Shown in pieces: positions 26,962-35,232 of a stretch of 64,000 bases of DNA. Within the stretch, counting starts at the first letter, position 1, and each line of letters opens with the position of its first letter. Source of the DNA: Streptomyces sp. CC0208 (GTDB lineage Bacteria > Actinomycetota > Actinomycetes > Streptomycetales > Streptomycetaceae); contig NZ_CP031969.1 in NCBI RefSeq assembly GCF_003443735.1, forward strand, positions 558,001-622,000. The letters are read 5' to 3'. The notes beneath the pieces are model-generated. The model worked only from the letters and a program-made list of their open reading frames with translations. It did no database searches and was not told the origin of the DNA. The position numbers and the translations under genes were made by a program.

Positions 26962-27528
26962 ATGAGCACCACCGACGTACGGCACGGCGATCCGGTCACC
27001 ACGGTCCTCACCTGGGAGGTGCGCCCCGGCCGGGAGCAGGAGTTCGAGCGCTGGACGCTCGGGATCACCCGCTGCGCCCGGCGGTTCCCTGGCAACGAGG
27101 GCGTCTCCTGGCTGCGCCCCGAGGACGGCCACCGCTTCCACGCGGTACTGCGCTGGTCCGACGCGCACCGGCTCACCGCCTGGCTGGAGTCGGACGAGCG
27201 GGCGGCCTGGCACGCGCGGATCGACGACATCGCCACGGAACTCGGCAGCGAACGGCAGTCGACGACCGGGCTCGAGACCTGGTTCAGTCTGCCCGGCACC
27301 ACCGTGCGGCCCCCGGTCCGCTGGAAGATGGTGCTGACCACGTTCCTCGGCGCCTTCCCGTGCACCCTGCTCATCCAGTGGCTGGTGGCGCCCCACACCG
27401 CCGCCTGGCCCCTGCCGCTGCGGGCCGCGGTGTTCCCGGTCGTGCTGCTGCCGGTGCTCACGTATCTGGTGATGCCCCTGCTGAGCCGGTTGCTGCGACG
27501 GTGGCTCTACCCGCCGCCCGACCACTGA
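26962..27528 (+). CDS. Antibiotic biosynthesis monooxygenase (ABM)-domain membrane protein
   Basis: 188 residues. The first 100 residues form an ABM ferredoxin-like fold (VTTVLTWEVRPGREQEFERWT; DGHRFHAVLRWSD). Two transmembrane helices follow (TTFLGAFPCTLLIQWLVAP and AAVFPVVLLPVLTYLVMPLL). The membrane tether distinguishes it from plain quinol monooxygenases; similar membrane-linked ABM proteins occur in streptomycetes, of unknown role. Start is ATG 26962 or GTG 26953; the latter has the better GGGGG ribosome site. It probably belongs with the preceding hypothetical gene. Confidence 0.7.
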   Translation: MSTTDVRHGDPVTTVLTWEVRPGREQEFERWTLGITRCARRFPGNEGVSWLRPEDGHRFHAVLRWSDAHRLTAWLESDERAAWHARIDDIATELGSERQSTTGLETWFSLPGTTVRPPVRWKMVLTTFLGAFPCTLLIQWLVAPHTAAWPLPLRAAVFPVVLLPVLTYLVMPLLSRLLRRWLYPPPDH

Positions 27529-27643
27529 CCCGCCCCTGGCCGGAGGGCACGGCCGGTCTCGTCAACCGCCGGTGTCACCGGTGTGTGGGATGCGTCTTCA
27601 CCACAGCGGGATCGACACCTGGCGCATGTGCGATGCTCGACCC

Positions 27644-30082
27644 GTGACGAGCGAGTCGACCGGCCCTGCGCACGCCGGCACCGCCCCCGACATGGCCACG
27701 CTGGCCAAGGTCGTGGCCAGACAGCGTGCCGAAATGGACCGATTGCGGGACCAGACCGCCACCTCGGCGGTGATGGAGCGTGCCAAGGGCGCCATCATGG
27801 CGCTGACCGGGTGCACTCCGGACGCGGCCGGCGAGGAGCTGCTGCAGCGCGCCAAGACCGGCAGCCGGACACTGCTGGAGGAGTGCTGGATCACCCTCGG
27901 CTCCCTGCCCCCGCTCGGCACCACGACAGAACCCCGCGTCGGCGACGACGCTCCCGGCGCGAACCTGTCCGCCATTCCCGCGCCGACCGGCCCTCGATCC
28001 GTCCGGCCCGACACCGCCGGTCCCGCCGATCAGGACACCTGTGACCTGGACGACGGCTCCACCGCGCTCGGCCGCCTCGGCAAGGCCCTCGTCCACGTGG
28101 TCACCCCGCGGGACCTGGCCGGCTGCCTCCTGGAGGAGCTCAGGACGGACGTCGACGCCGACGCACTCCTGCTCTTCCGTTCGCTGCAGGCCGGAGGACT
28201 CGAACTGATCGGCCATGCCGGCATCGACGCCACGCTGGCCGCCCAGTGGGCGCGGGTTCCCCCGCTGAGCGGCATCGCAGCGCTCGAAGCGCTCCGGGCT
28301 CGGGAGCCCCGCTGGCTGGAGGACTTCACGACGGACCGGGATCGGCACCTGCTGATAGGGAACCCGCCCGAGCGCTGGCTGTCCCGCGCCTGGCTGCCGG
28401 TGCCGACCGGCGACGACGCCGAGGTCTGCATCGGCATCCTGCGCGCGCGGAGCGGGCCGTTCTCCTCGCAGGACCGACAGCTCCTGCAGGCGGTCGTCCG
28501 GCTGTGCGCGGGCTGGCTGCGGTCCTTCGGCGCCCGGTCGGAGCACAGCACCGCCGCAGCGGCCGCCGCCGCCCAGCCCGTGTTCGACTCGCTGCCCGGC
28601 TCGGCGGTGCTGCTCACGCCGCTGCGCGGCCCCTCCGGAGAGGTCGAGGACTACCGCATCGACGCCGCCACCGAGCAGGCCGTCGACGTCGTGGGCCGCA
28701 CCGGCAGGCAGCTGCTCGGCCGGCGCATCCTGGAGTGCTTCCCGAGCTTGGCGGACGGCCCGGTGTGGCACGGCTGTCTGCGCGCGCTGACCACCGGCGA
28801 GCCGTTCGAGAGCGAGCCGTTCGCCTACCAGGAAGTCGTGGACGGCGCCGCCGCACTGGCCACCTACACCCTGCACGCGGCCCGGCTCGGCGGCGCCCTG
28901 GTCGTCACCTGGGTCCGCCACGACTCCTCCGACCGGCAGGAACAGCGCCTGGCGGACGTGCAGCGGCTGGGAAATCTGGGCTGGGCCAACTGGAACCTGG
29001 TCACCGGCGAGGGCAGCTGGTCCTCCCAGACCTTCCTCGTCATGCACCGGGACCCCGTGCTCGGACCCGTCCGGCTGGCCGGCCTCCCGGGGCTCGCGCT
29101 GCCCGAGGACGCCCCGGTGCTGGCCCAGGCCGTGCGGGAACTCGTGCGCTCGGGGCGCCAGTTCGACGTGCCCTTCCGGATCCGGGCCGGGGACGAGGTC
29201 CGCCATCTGCGGATGGTCGCCGAAGTGGTGACGGACACCGCGAACGAACCCGTGGAGGTGCACGGCTTCGTCCAGGACCTCACCGCGCAGCGCAGCGCCG
29301 AACTCGCCCTCGTCGAGAGCGAGCAGGAGATCGTGACGCAGCACGGGGTGCTGCACGCCGAGCGCACCCTGGCCGCCCGCCTCCAGCACGCGCTGCTGCC
29401 GCTGCCCACCCGGCCGGTCCGCCTGGCCGGCCTGCGGGTCGAAGTGGCCTATCTGCCCGCCCATTCGGGGATCCACGTCAGCGGCGACTGGTTCAGCGCC
29501 ATCGAACTGCCCGACGGCGACGCCCTGTTCGTGGTCGGGGACGTCGCCGGGCACGGCATCGACGCCGTGGCCACGATGGCGCAACTGCGCTTCACCGCCA
29601 AGGGCATGGTCATCACGGGCTCGTCGCTGACCGGGGCGCTCGCCCGTCTCAACACCCTGCTGCTGCACTCGCGCGACTCCCACGGCACCGCGACCATGGT
29701 CCTGGCCCGCTACGACCCCGGCGAGCGCTGCCTGGTGTGGGCCCAGGCCGGCCATCCGCCACCGCTGCTGGTGCGCGGTGGACAGGTGCGCTATCTGGAC
29801 CGCCCGCTCGGCATGCTGCTGGGGGCGTGCTCCGATCCGGACTTCCAGGAGGCGCGCTGCGCGCTGGAGCCGGGTGACCGCGTCCTGTTCTACACCGACG
29901 GCCTGGTCGAGCGGCCCTCCGAGGGCCTCGACCTCGGTCTGGACCGGCTCGCCGCGGCCGTCGCCGCCCACCACACGGACGAGCCCGGCTCCCTGGCCCC
30001 GGTGCTGGCCTCGGTGCTGGAGGGCGAGCGGCGCGACGACGTCTGCGTGGTGGACATCCGGGTGCCCTCCGGGCCGGAGTGA
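27644..30082 (+). CDS. ANTAR-GAF-PAS-SpoIIE multidomain regulatory phosphatase
   Basis: 812 residues. Residues 15-85 form an ANTAR RNA-binding domain (TSAVMERAKGAIMALTGCTPD). A GAF-like domain follows at about 130-290, then PAS-like modules at about 300-540, and a PP2C phosphatase of SpoIIE type at about 560-810, with GDWFSAIELPDGDALFVVGD, VAGHGIDA and the C-terminal metal site GERRDDVCVVD. The product probably dephosphorylates an anti-anti-sigma factor and senses signals via GAF/PAS; ANTAR could bind mRNA leaders. The combination in one chain is unusual. GTG at 27644 is the best start; GATGCT at 27632 could make the transcript leaderless. Confidence 0.8.
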   Translation: MTSESTGPAHAGTAPDMATLAKVVARQRAEMDRLRDQTATSAVMERAKGAIMALTGCTPDAAGEELLQRAKTGSRTLLEECWITLGSLPPLGTTTEPRVGDDAPGANLSAIPAPTGPRSVRPDTAGPADQDTCDLDDGSTALGRLGKALVHVVTPRDLAGCLLEELRTDVDADALLLFRSLQAGGLELIGHAGIDATLAAQWARVPPLSGIAALEALRAREPRWLEDFTTDRDRHLLIGNPPERWLSRAWLPVPTGDDAEVCIGILRARSGPFSSQDRQLLQAVVRLCAGWLRSFGARSEHSTAAAAAAAQPVFDSLPGSAVLLTPLRGPSGEVEDYRIDAATEQAVDVVGRTGRQLLGRRILECFPSLADGPVWHGCLRALTTGEPFESEPFAYQEVVDGAAALATYTLHAARLGGALVVTWVRHDSSDRQEQRLADVQRLGNLGWANWNLVTGEGSWSSQTFLVMHRDPVLGPVRLAGLPGLALPEDAPVLAQAVRELVRSGRQFDVPFRIRAGDEVRHLRMVAEVVTDTANEPVEVHGFVQDLTAQRSAELALVESEQEIVTQHGVLHAERTLAARLQHALLPLPTRPVRLAGLRVEVAYLPAHSGIHVSGDWFSAIELPDGDALFVVGDVAGHGIDAVATMAQLRFTAKGMVITGSSLTGALARLNTLLLHSRDSHGTATMVLARYDPGERCLVWAQAGHPPPLLVRGGQVRYLDRPLGMLLGACSDPDFQEARCALEPGDRVLFYTDGLVERPSEGLDLGLDRLAAAVAAHHTDEPGSLAPVLASVLEGERRDDVCVVDIRVPSGPE

Positions 30083-30116
30083 GCCGCGGGGGCATCCGCA
30101 GTACGAGCGTCCCGGC

Positions 30117-30599
30117 TCAGTCCGCCGGGTGGCCGGGCGAGATGGAGGTCGCGTCCGACAGCCGCAGCAGCTTCGCGCCCCCGGTGTCCTCGCGCCCGCC
30201 CCACGTCTCCGGTTCCAGGACGAACCCCACGTGGTCACCGCCCTCGACGCGCTGCACGACCCTGCCTACGAACCAGGCCGAGGCCTCGTCCAGTACGACG
30301 GCCCCGCCGGCCTCCTCCCGCCAGGGGACCCGGACGAACTTGTCCGTACGGTCCCCCGTCTCCCCGCCGAACAGCTCGGCGAGGCCACGCTGTTCGCGGG
30401 TGAGCAGATGGACGGCGAGGCGGGGCGCGGTACGGGCCACCCGGTAGGTGCGGTTGGCCTTCGACAGCCACACCGCATACCGCACGGGCTCGATCGAACA
30501 CTGCGAGGAGAATCCGACGAGACAGCCCGCGCGGTCGCCGTCCGCAGCGGCGGTCACGACACACATGTCGGGGTCGAGCCGGTCGATGAACGCGTCCAT
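30117..30599 (-). CDS. Flavin reductase-like (FMN-binding split-barrel) protein
   Basis: 160 residues. The signature FIDRLDPDMCVVTAAADGDRAGCLVGFSSQCSIEP is the flavin reductase beginning, followed by AVWLSKANRTYRVARTAPRLAVHLL and the C-terminal GRVVQRVEGGDHVGFVLEPE. Family members reduce FMN or FAD with NAD(P)H or bind FMN as partners of monooxygenases. The ATG at 30599 is preferred because GGGGAGG is 8-9 bp upstream; the other ATG at 30608 overlaps that site. Convergent with the SpoIIE gene. Partner oxygenase not identified. Confidence 0.8.
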   Translation of the reverse strand: MDAFIDRLDPDMCVVTAAADGDRAGCLVGFSSQCSIEPVRYAVWLSKANRTYRVARTAPRLAVHLLTREQRGLAELFGGETGDRTDKFVRVPWREEAGGAVVLDEASAWFVGRVVQRVEGGDHVGFVLEPETWGGREDTGGAKLLRLSDATSISPGHPAD

Positions 30600-30617
30600 G
30601 CCTGCCATCCTCCCCGA

Positions 30618-31292
30618 TCAGCCGCCCGTGCGGGACTCCAGGTCACGCCGTGTGTCGTCGCCGTACACGCCGTCCTCGTCGCCGCGGATGCCGTACCAGA
30701 GCTGGAAGCGGGCCACCGCTGCGGTCAGGGTCGTGTCGTAGGTGCCGTCGGTGGAGCCGTTGTCGTACACGTTCGGGATGTGGCGCAGGCGTTCCTGGAG
30801 GTCGCTCACCTCGGGGCCGCTGTCTCCCTGGCGGAGGGTGCCGGACCCGTCGGGGTCGGTGGCGCCGGAGGCCGTCGGGGTGGTTGTGGGGGCCGCCGAC
30901 CCGGACGCGGACGCGGTCGGCCGCGGGGCCGCCGCGGCGGGGCTCTCTCCGCGTCCGGCGAGCAGGAGCGCGCAGCCGAAGCCGATCACCGCGGCCGCGG
31001 TCACGGCCATCGCGATCGCCGTACGGCGCAGTCCCGGCACCCGTCCGCGAGGGATGTCGCGGGAGCGCCGAGAGCGGTCGTGGTCGTCCCTGACGGGTGG
31101 CAGTTCCTGGGTCGACTCCTCGGCTCCCGACGGCGGGCCGGGCAGCGCGAAGGACTCGTATCCGACGGGCGCCCGGGGCGGCATGTCCTTCATCAGCTCC
31201 GCGAGCGCGTCGGTGCGGCGCGGACGCAGCACCCTGATGGGTTCGAGGGGCGTCCGGTCCGGCGACGCCCCTCGGTCGGACGGTGTCGGCAT
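30618..31292 (-). CDS. Membrane-anchored peptidoglycan-binding protein
   Basis: 224 residues. A cytoplasmic Arg/Pro-rich N-terminus of about 90 residues leads to one membrane span (AIAMAVTAAAVIGFGCALLLA), then an extracellular Ala/Ser/Thr/Pro linker and a C-terminal peptidoglycan-binding-1 domain (LRQGDSGPEVSDLQERLRHI; DGTYDTTLTAAVARFQ). It probably tethers the membrane to the wall or presents an enzyme partner. The ATG at 31292 follows GAAGGAG. It is 19 bp downstream of the flavin reductase start in the leftward direction, so transcription with it is possible. Confidence 0.75.
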   Translation of the reverse strand: MPTPSDRGASPDRTPLEPIRVLRPRRTDALAELMKDMPPRAPVGYESFALPGPPSGAEESTQELPPVRDDHDRSRRSRDIPRGRVPGLRRTAIAMAVTAAAVIGFGCALLLAGRGESPAAAAPRPTASASGSAAPTTTPTASGATDPDGSGTLRQGDSGPEVSDLQERLRHIPNVYDNGSTDGTYDTTLTAAVARFQLWYGIRGDEDGVYGDDTRRDLESRTGG

Positions 31293-31404
31293 CCTGGTCT
31301 CCTTCCGTCCCGCGCACACGGGTCTGAGCCGGTCCCCGGTGAGTGATACGGCGCCAGGAGCCCGGGAGTTCAGTGCTCGTGCTCGGTCCTTCGGGGTCTG
31401 GTGT

Positions 31405-32238
31405 TCATCGGGAAGCAGCAGCGAGAAACCGGTGCAGGGATGCCTTCATCGCCCCGACGAAGTCGTCCCTGCCCTCGTCGTCCAGGGCGTCCAGGGAGAG
31501 ATACGGATTGAGGTCCTCCAGCTCGACCAGCAGAAGTCCGCCGTCCGGGGCCCGGCAGGCGTCCACCCGCTGGATGCCGTGACCGAGGGCGTTCCAGTCG
31601 ATGAAGCGCCGGGCGAACTCCAGGTCGTCGGGGGTGGGCCGGTACGGCTCCAGGGCCCAGCGCCGGTCGGCGTGCGGGGCGTGCAGGGCGTACTGGAAGT
31701 GGTGGTCGACGAAGTAGAAGGAGACCTCGTAGGCGAAGTCCACGCGCGGCTGGACGAGGACCTGTCCGTCGATGTGGCCGCGCACCTCGTCGGCGGACAC
31801 GATCCGCAGGCCGATGGAGTCGGCGCCGAGCCGGGGCTTGACGACGTACCGGTCCGTCGCGGGCAGCCGGTGCAGGTCCTCGGCCCGGTCGACGGTCGGT
31901 ATGACGGGGTAGCCCGCGGCCGTGAGGTCGAGCAGGTACTGCTTGCCCGCCATGTCGGCCTTGCCGGACAGGGGGTTGTACACGCGCGTGCCGTCGCGCA
32001 GCGCTTTCTCGCGGAACGCGTCGTAGGCCTCCTGGTACGCCAGGACCGGCCCGCTGTTGCGGATGACGACGGCGTCGAAGCGGTCCGCCAGGGCGGCGGT
32101 GTCCCGGGGATGGCACAGGGCGAGGTCGAAGTCCTCCCTGAGGCGCGAGGTGAGAAGGATGTCCTCGTCGCAGTAGCGGCGCCCGCGGGCCTGGTAGGCG
32201 AGGTCGGTGACGTACAGGAGGGTGGAGCGGGGGGACAT
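31405..32238 (-). CDS. ATP-grasp-like ligase
   Basis: 277 residues without export signal. ADMAGKQYLLDLTAAGYPVIPT resembles the start of the ATP-grasp core, YVVKPRLGADSIGLRIV the ATP-binding loop with catalytic Lys, and DGGLLLVELEDLNPYLSLD the metal-binding Glu/Asn. Family members ligate an acid to an amine or thiol using ATP (for example glutathione synthetase or RimK relatives). ATG at 32238 follows GAGGAG. It is divergent from a TetR gene across 134 bp, which contains two operator-like sites, so it may be TetR-regulated. The substrate is unknown. Confidence 0.68.
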   Translation of the reverse strand: MSPRSTLLYVTDLAYQARGRRYCDEDILLTSRLREDFDLALCHPRDTAALADRFDAVVIRNSGPVLAYQEAYDAFREKALRDGTRVYNPLSGKADMAGKQYLLDLTAAGYPVIPTVDRAEDLHRLPATDRYVVKPRLGADSIGLRIVSADEVRGHIDGQVLVQPRVDFAYEVSFYFVDHHFQYALHAPHADRRWALEPYRPTPDDLEFARRFIDWNALGHGIQRVDACRAPDGGLLLVELEDLNPYLSLDALDDEGRDDFVGAMKASLHRFLAAASR

Positions 32239-32303
32239 GGGGACTCCTCGGCGGGCGGGTGGCGATCGTATGCGGGGAAGAGCCACCGGACAACGCGGAG
32301 GAA

Positions 32304-32318
32304 CAGCACTCAGTTCCC
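32304..32318. promoter_or_regulatory. Candidate TetR operator in the divergent promoter region
   Basis: CAGCACTCAGTTCCC, a 15-bp partial dyad around the same ACTcAGT centre as the better site at 33133-33147. A further half-site AGTGCCA lies at 32335-32341. Both fall between the ATP-grasp gene and the TetR gene, as expected for autoregulation. Confidence 0.45.
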
Positions 32319-32372
32319 TCACATGACTGCACCCAGTGCCATATCGGCGGTTCAGGTGCTACGTTCGCGACC

Positions 32373-33062
32373 ATGAGCTCCACCAAGCCCGCCATGCGGG
32401 ACGCGCTGGTCGCGGCCGCCTTCCAGTTGTTCCTGGAAAGGGGTTACGAGCAGACCACCGTCGACGACATCGTCACGCTCGCCGGGGTCGGACGCCGCTC
32501 GTTCTTCCGGTACTTCCCGTCCAAGGAGGACGTGGTCTTCCCCGACCACGAGCGGTGCCTGGCCGACATGACGGCCTTCCTGGCCGCGAGCGACCCCGGG
32601 TGCGACCCGCTGGAGCGGGTCTGCGAGGCGGTACGGCTGGTGCTGCGCATGTACACCGAGAACCCGACCTTCTCGGTGCAGCGCTACCGTCTCACCAAGC
32701 AGGTGCCGGGCCTGCGCGCCTACGAGCTGTCCGTGGTGTGGCGCTACGAGCGCTCCTTCGCCGAGTACCTGCGCGGGCGTCTGAAGGGGCTGCACGACGG
32801 GACGCTGCGGGCCGACGTGATCGCCGCCGCCGTGGCCGCGGCCCACAACAACGCCCTGCGCTCCTGGCTGCGCTCGGACGGACAGGGCGACGCCGAGGAG
32901 GCGGTGGAGCACGCGCTCGGCTATGTCCAGGCCGCCTTCGGGGCGGCCGGAGCCCCGGCCGCCGACGCACCGCCCGAGGACGTGGTGGTGATCGTCTCCC
33001 GGCGCGGCGCCCCGCTGTGGCGCGTGGTCCAGGAGATCGAGTCCACGCTCGACGGGGACTGA
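32373..33062 (+). CDS. TetR/AcrR-family transcriptional regulator
   Basis: 229 residues. The N-terminal HTH (residues 8-52: RDALVAAAFQLFLERGYEQTT, DIVTLAGVGRRSFFRYFPSKED) is a canonical TetR domain. The C-terminal ligand domain is all helical. ATG at 32373 is preferred to the long frame beginning at 32259, which runs through the probable operators. It probably represses itself and the divergent ATP-grasp gene, and perhaps the downstream DUF35 gene, via the repeated ACTCAGT-centred dyad. The ligand is unknown. Confidence 0.85.
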   Translation: MSSTKPAMRDALVAAAFQLFLERGYEQTTVDDIVTLAGVGRRSFFRYFPSKEDVVFPDHERCLADMTAFLAASDPGCDPLERVCEAVRLVLRMYTENPTFSVQRYRLTKQVPGLRAYELSVVWRYERSFAEYLRGRLKGLHDGTLRADVIAAAVAAAHNNALRSWLRSDGQGDAEEAVEHALGYVQAAFGAAGAPAADAPPEDVVVIVSRRGAPLWRVVQEIESTLDGD

Positions 33063-33132
33063 AGCCGCGCCGGCCGGACGGAGCAGCCATCGGCAGCCCG
33101 CCCAAAATGAGGGTACGCAGTACCTTTACGGC

Positions 33133-33147
33133 TGACACTCAGTGCCA
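33133..33147. promoter_or_regulatory. Candidate TetR operator upstream of the DUF35 gene
   Basis: TGACACT-C-AGTGCCA, an almost perfect 7+1+7 dyad (one mismatch against TGGCACT/AGTGCCA). It lies 100 bp upstream of the DUF35 start, and the same AGTGCCATA string recurs upstream of the TetR gene. Confidence 0.55.
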
Positions 33148-33246
33148 TACGCTGACGGTGTGCGCGGTGGCACGAGGAGCCGCGCACGTCCGTGCACGGT
33201 TACCCGAGCACGTGGGATTCCGGCCGAGCGCAGGGAGTTGACCAGC

Positions 33247-33660
33247 GTGTACCACCACTCAGGAAGCATTGCTCGTCAGGCAGTCGGCTCCGGGACGGGC
33301 GTCCTCGAGCCCGCCGCCCCGGCCACGGACGTGATCCTCTTCCAGCGGTGCACCTGGTGCGGCACCGCGATGTACCACCGGCTGCTGTGTCCGGTCTGCC
33401 AGGGCGGTGACCTGCGCACGGAGCGCAGCGAGGGCGTGGGCACGGTCCGCCACTCCACGGTGGTCCACCGCAACACCCCCGCCGCCCGCAATGTGTCGCT
33501 GATCGAGCTGGCCGAGGGATTCGTCGTCCGGGGCCGGGTCATGGGCCCGCCCGCCGCGATCCACAGCGGTGACCGGGTGCGGATGTCGACGGCCAAGGAC
33601 CCGGTCCGCGGCGAGCCGGTCTTCCAGTTGCTCGACGAGCCGTATCGCGCCTGGAGCTGA
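33247..33660 (+). CDS. DUF35 (Zn-ribbon / OB-fold) acyl-CoA-associated protein
   Basis: 137 residues. The Zn ribbon is FQRCTWCGTAMYHRLLCPVCQG (two CxxC pairs), followed by an OB-fold typical of DUF35 proteins that partner thiolases or hydratases. It probably binds acyl-CoA or supports a partner enzyme not seen in this window. GTG at 33247 is the start, with GGGAG 9-10 bp upstream. A strong TetR-type operator precedes it, linking it to the upstream regulator. Confidence 0.75.
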   Translation: MYHHSGSIARQAVGSGTGVLEPAAPATDVILFQRCTWCGTAMYHRLLCPVCQGGDLRTERSEGVGTVRHSTVVHRNTPAARNVSLIELAEGFVVRGRVMGPPAAIHSGDRVRMSTAKDPVRGEPVFQLLDEPYRAWS

Positions 33661-33693
33661 CGCACCATCAACTCCTGGTGATTGCACGGGGTC

Positions 33694-35046
33694 TCACCAC
33701 GCCCCGGGGATCAGATCCCGCACCCGCACCGGCTGCCCCGTCTCGAAGCACCGGTTGGCGGCGATCCCCACACCCAGCGCCAGGGCGCCGTCCCGTTCGG
33801 TGGCCGTCGGATGCCCCGCCGCACCGACGTCCTCGCTCACGGGCCCCACACCGGGATCCACGGGCCCGAAGAGCGCGTCGAGCATGCGCGGGTCTCCCCC
33901 GCCGTGCGCCTCGTGGTCGGTGACGAGCGGCACATCGACCGGGGGCTGCCACAGCGGGCGCAGGGTCAGCCGAGCACCGCCCGCGTGGTCGGCCGCGGTG
34001 TCCCCGTGCAGCGCGCCGCTCGCCGAGGTGATCCTGGTCCGGGGCGCCTGCCAGCGGCTCTCCTCGACCTCCAGTTCCAGTCGGCCCGCGCTGCCGTTGA
34101 ACATGACCCGGTAGCCCTCCCACGGGGAGTAGGCGGTGAGGTGGTACGTCATCGTCGCGCCCCGGGCGTGGCGGACCACGAGTGCCATGTCGTCCTCGAT
34201 GGTGACGGGCCCGTCGAAGACGTTGCGGTCGCGCAGGTATCCGTCGTCCCGCTCCGCGTCCAGATACAGGGCGCGCAGGGTGTCGTCGGACGCCAGGTCG
34301 AGCGCGAAGGGGTCGTCGGCGGCCTGGCCCGCCCCGTGGGCCCGGGTGTAGTCGCGGCGCAGGCCATGGCGTTCGCCCGCCGCAGGGCCGTAGAAGCCGA
34401 GCCGTCCGTAGCCGAAGACCTCCTGCGGCTCGTCGGCGAGCCACCAGTTGACCAGGTCGAAGTGGTGGCTCGCCTTGTGGACCATCAGGCCGCCGCTGTG
34501 CCGTTTCTCGCGGTGCCAGCGGCGGAAGTAGTCGGCTCCGTGCCGGGTGTCGAGGAGCCATTCGAAGTGCACGGAGAGGATCTCGCCGATCGCCCCGTCG
34601 GCGAGCAGGGCTCGGACTTTCTCGTGCACGGGGTTGAAGCGGTAGTTGAAGGCGACGGTGAGGGAGTTGCCGGTGGCCCTGACCGTGTCCAGGATGCGGG
34701 CGCAGCGGTCGGCGTCCACGGTCATCGGCTTCTCGGTGACCACGCGGCAGCCTGCCTGGAGGGCGGGAACGATGTAGCGGTCGTGTTCGGCGTCGACGGT
34801 GGTGACCACGACCTCGTCGATGTCCTCCTCGGCGAGCAGCCGGGCGAAGTGTTCGGGTTCCCCCTGGGCGGCGGCGGGTTCGCCGGCCTCGGCGAGCAGC
34901 CGGTTGTGGAAGGCCATACGGGTGGGACTGGGATCGCACAGGGCGGCGACACGGTGGCCGGGGCGTGCGGCGAGGGCCCGGGTGAACAGCTGGGCGCGGT
35001 GGCCGGTGCCGACGACGGCCGCGCGGAGGTGGGGAGTTCGACTCAT
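33694..35046 (-). CDS. Gfo/Idh/MocA-family oxidoreductase
   Basis: 450 residues. The Rossmann start is RAAVVGTGHRAQLFTRALA and the catalytic segment VVTEKPMTVDADR contains the family EKP motif. The C-terminal alpha/beta domain includes FNYRFNPVHEKVR and GGLMVHKASHHFDLVNWWL (active-site His/Lys region). The enzyme oxidises or epimerises a sugar or inositol derivative with NAD(P). ATG at 35046 is the start; its ribosome site overlaps a perfect LacI-type palindrome. No dedicated transporter is adjacent, unlike the oxidoreductase at 46004. Confidence 0.82.
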   Translation of the reverse strand: MSRTPHLRAAVVGTGHRAQLFTRALAARPGHRVAALCDPSPTRMAFHNRLLAEAGEPAAAQGEPEHFARLLAEEDIDEVVVTTVDAEHDRYIVPALQAGCRVVTEKPMTVDADRCARILDTVRATGNSLTVAFNYRFNPVHEKVRALLADGAIGEILSVHFEWLLDTRHGADYFRRWHREKRHSGGLMVHKASHHFDLVNWWLADEPQEVFGYGRLGFYGPAAGERHGLRRDYTRAHGAGQAADDPFALDLASDDTLRALYLDAERDDGYLRDRNVFDGPVTIEDDMALVVRHARGATMTYHLTAYSPWEGYRVMFNGSAGRLELEVEESRWQAPRTRITSASGALHGDTAADHAGGARLTLRPLWQPPVDVPLVTDHEAHGGGDPRMLDALFGPVDPGVGPVSEDVGAAGHPTATERDGALALGVGIAANRCFETGQPVRVRDLIPGAW

Positions 35047-35060
35047 GGGAAGCGCTTCCC
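35047..35060. promoter_or_regulatory. Perfect LacI-type operator abutting the start codon
   Basis: GGGAAGCGCTTCCC, a perfect 14-bp palindrome typical of LacI-family operators, lies immediately upstream of the oxidoreductase ATG and overlaps its ribosome site. A bound repressor would block initiation or elongation. The regulator is not in the window. Confidence 0.65.
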
Positions 35061-35232
35061 CCGACCGGTGATCCGCTAGTCCCCGCGCCCTGTCTGGCTT
35101 GATCGCATCGCTCGCCCGCGCACCACGGATCCGCACAGACAACCCACAGACGCCCCTCCCCCGTCCTACGTGACGCGAGAGGCGCCCGGGACCGACGGGA
35201 CGTCTGCGCACGGGGTTTTGAGGAGAGAACCA

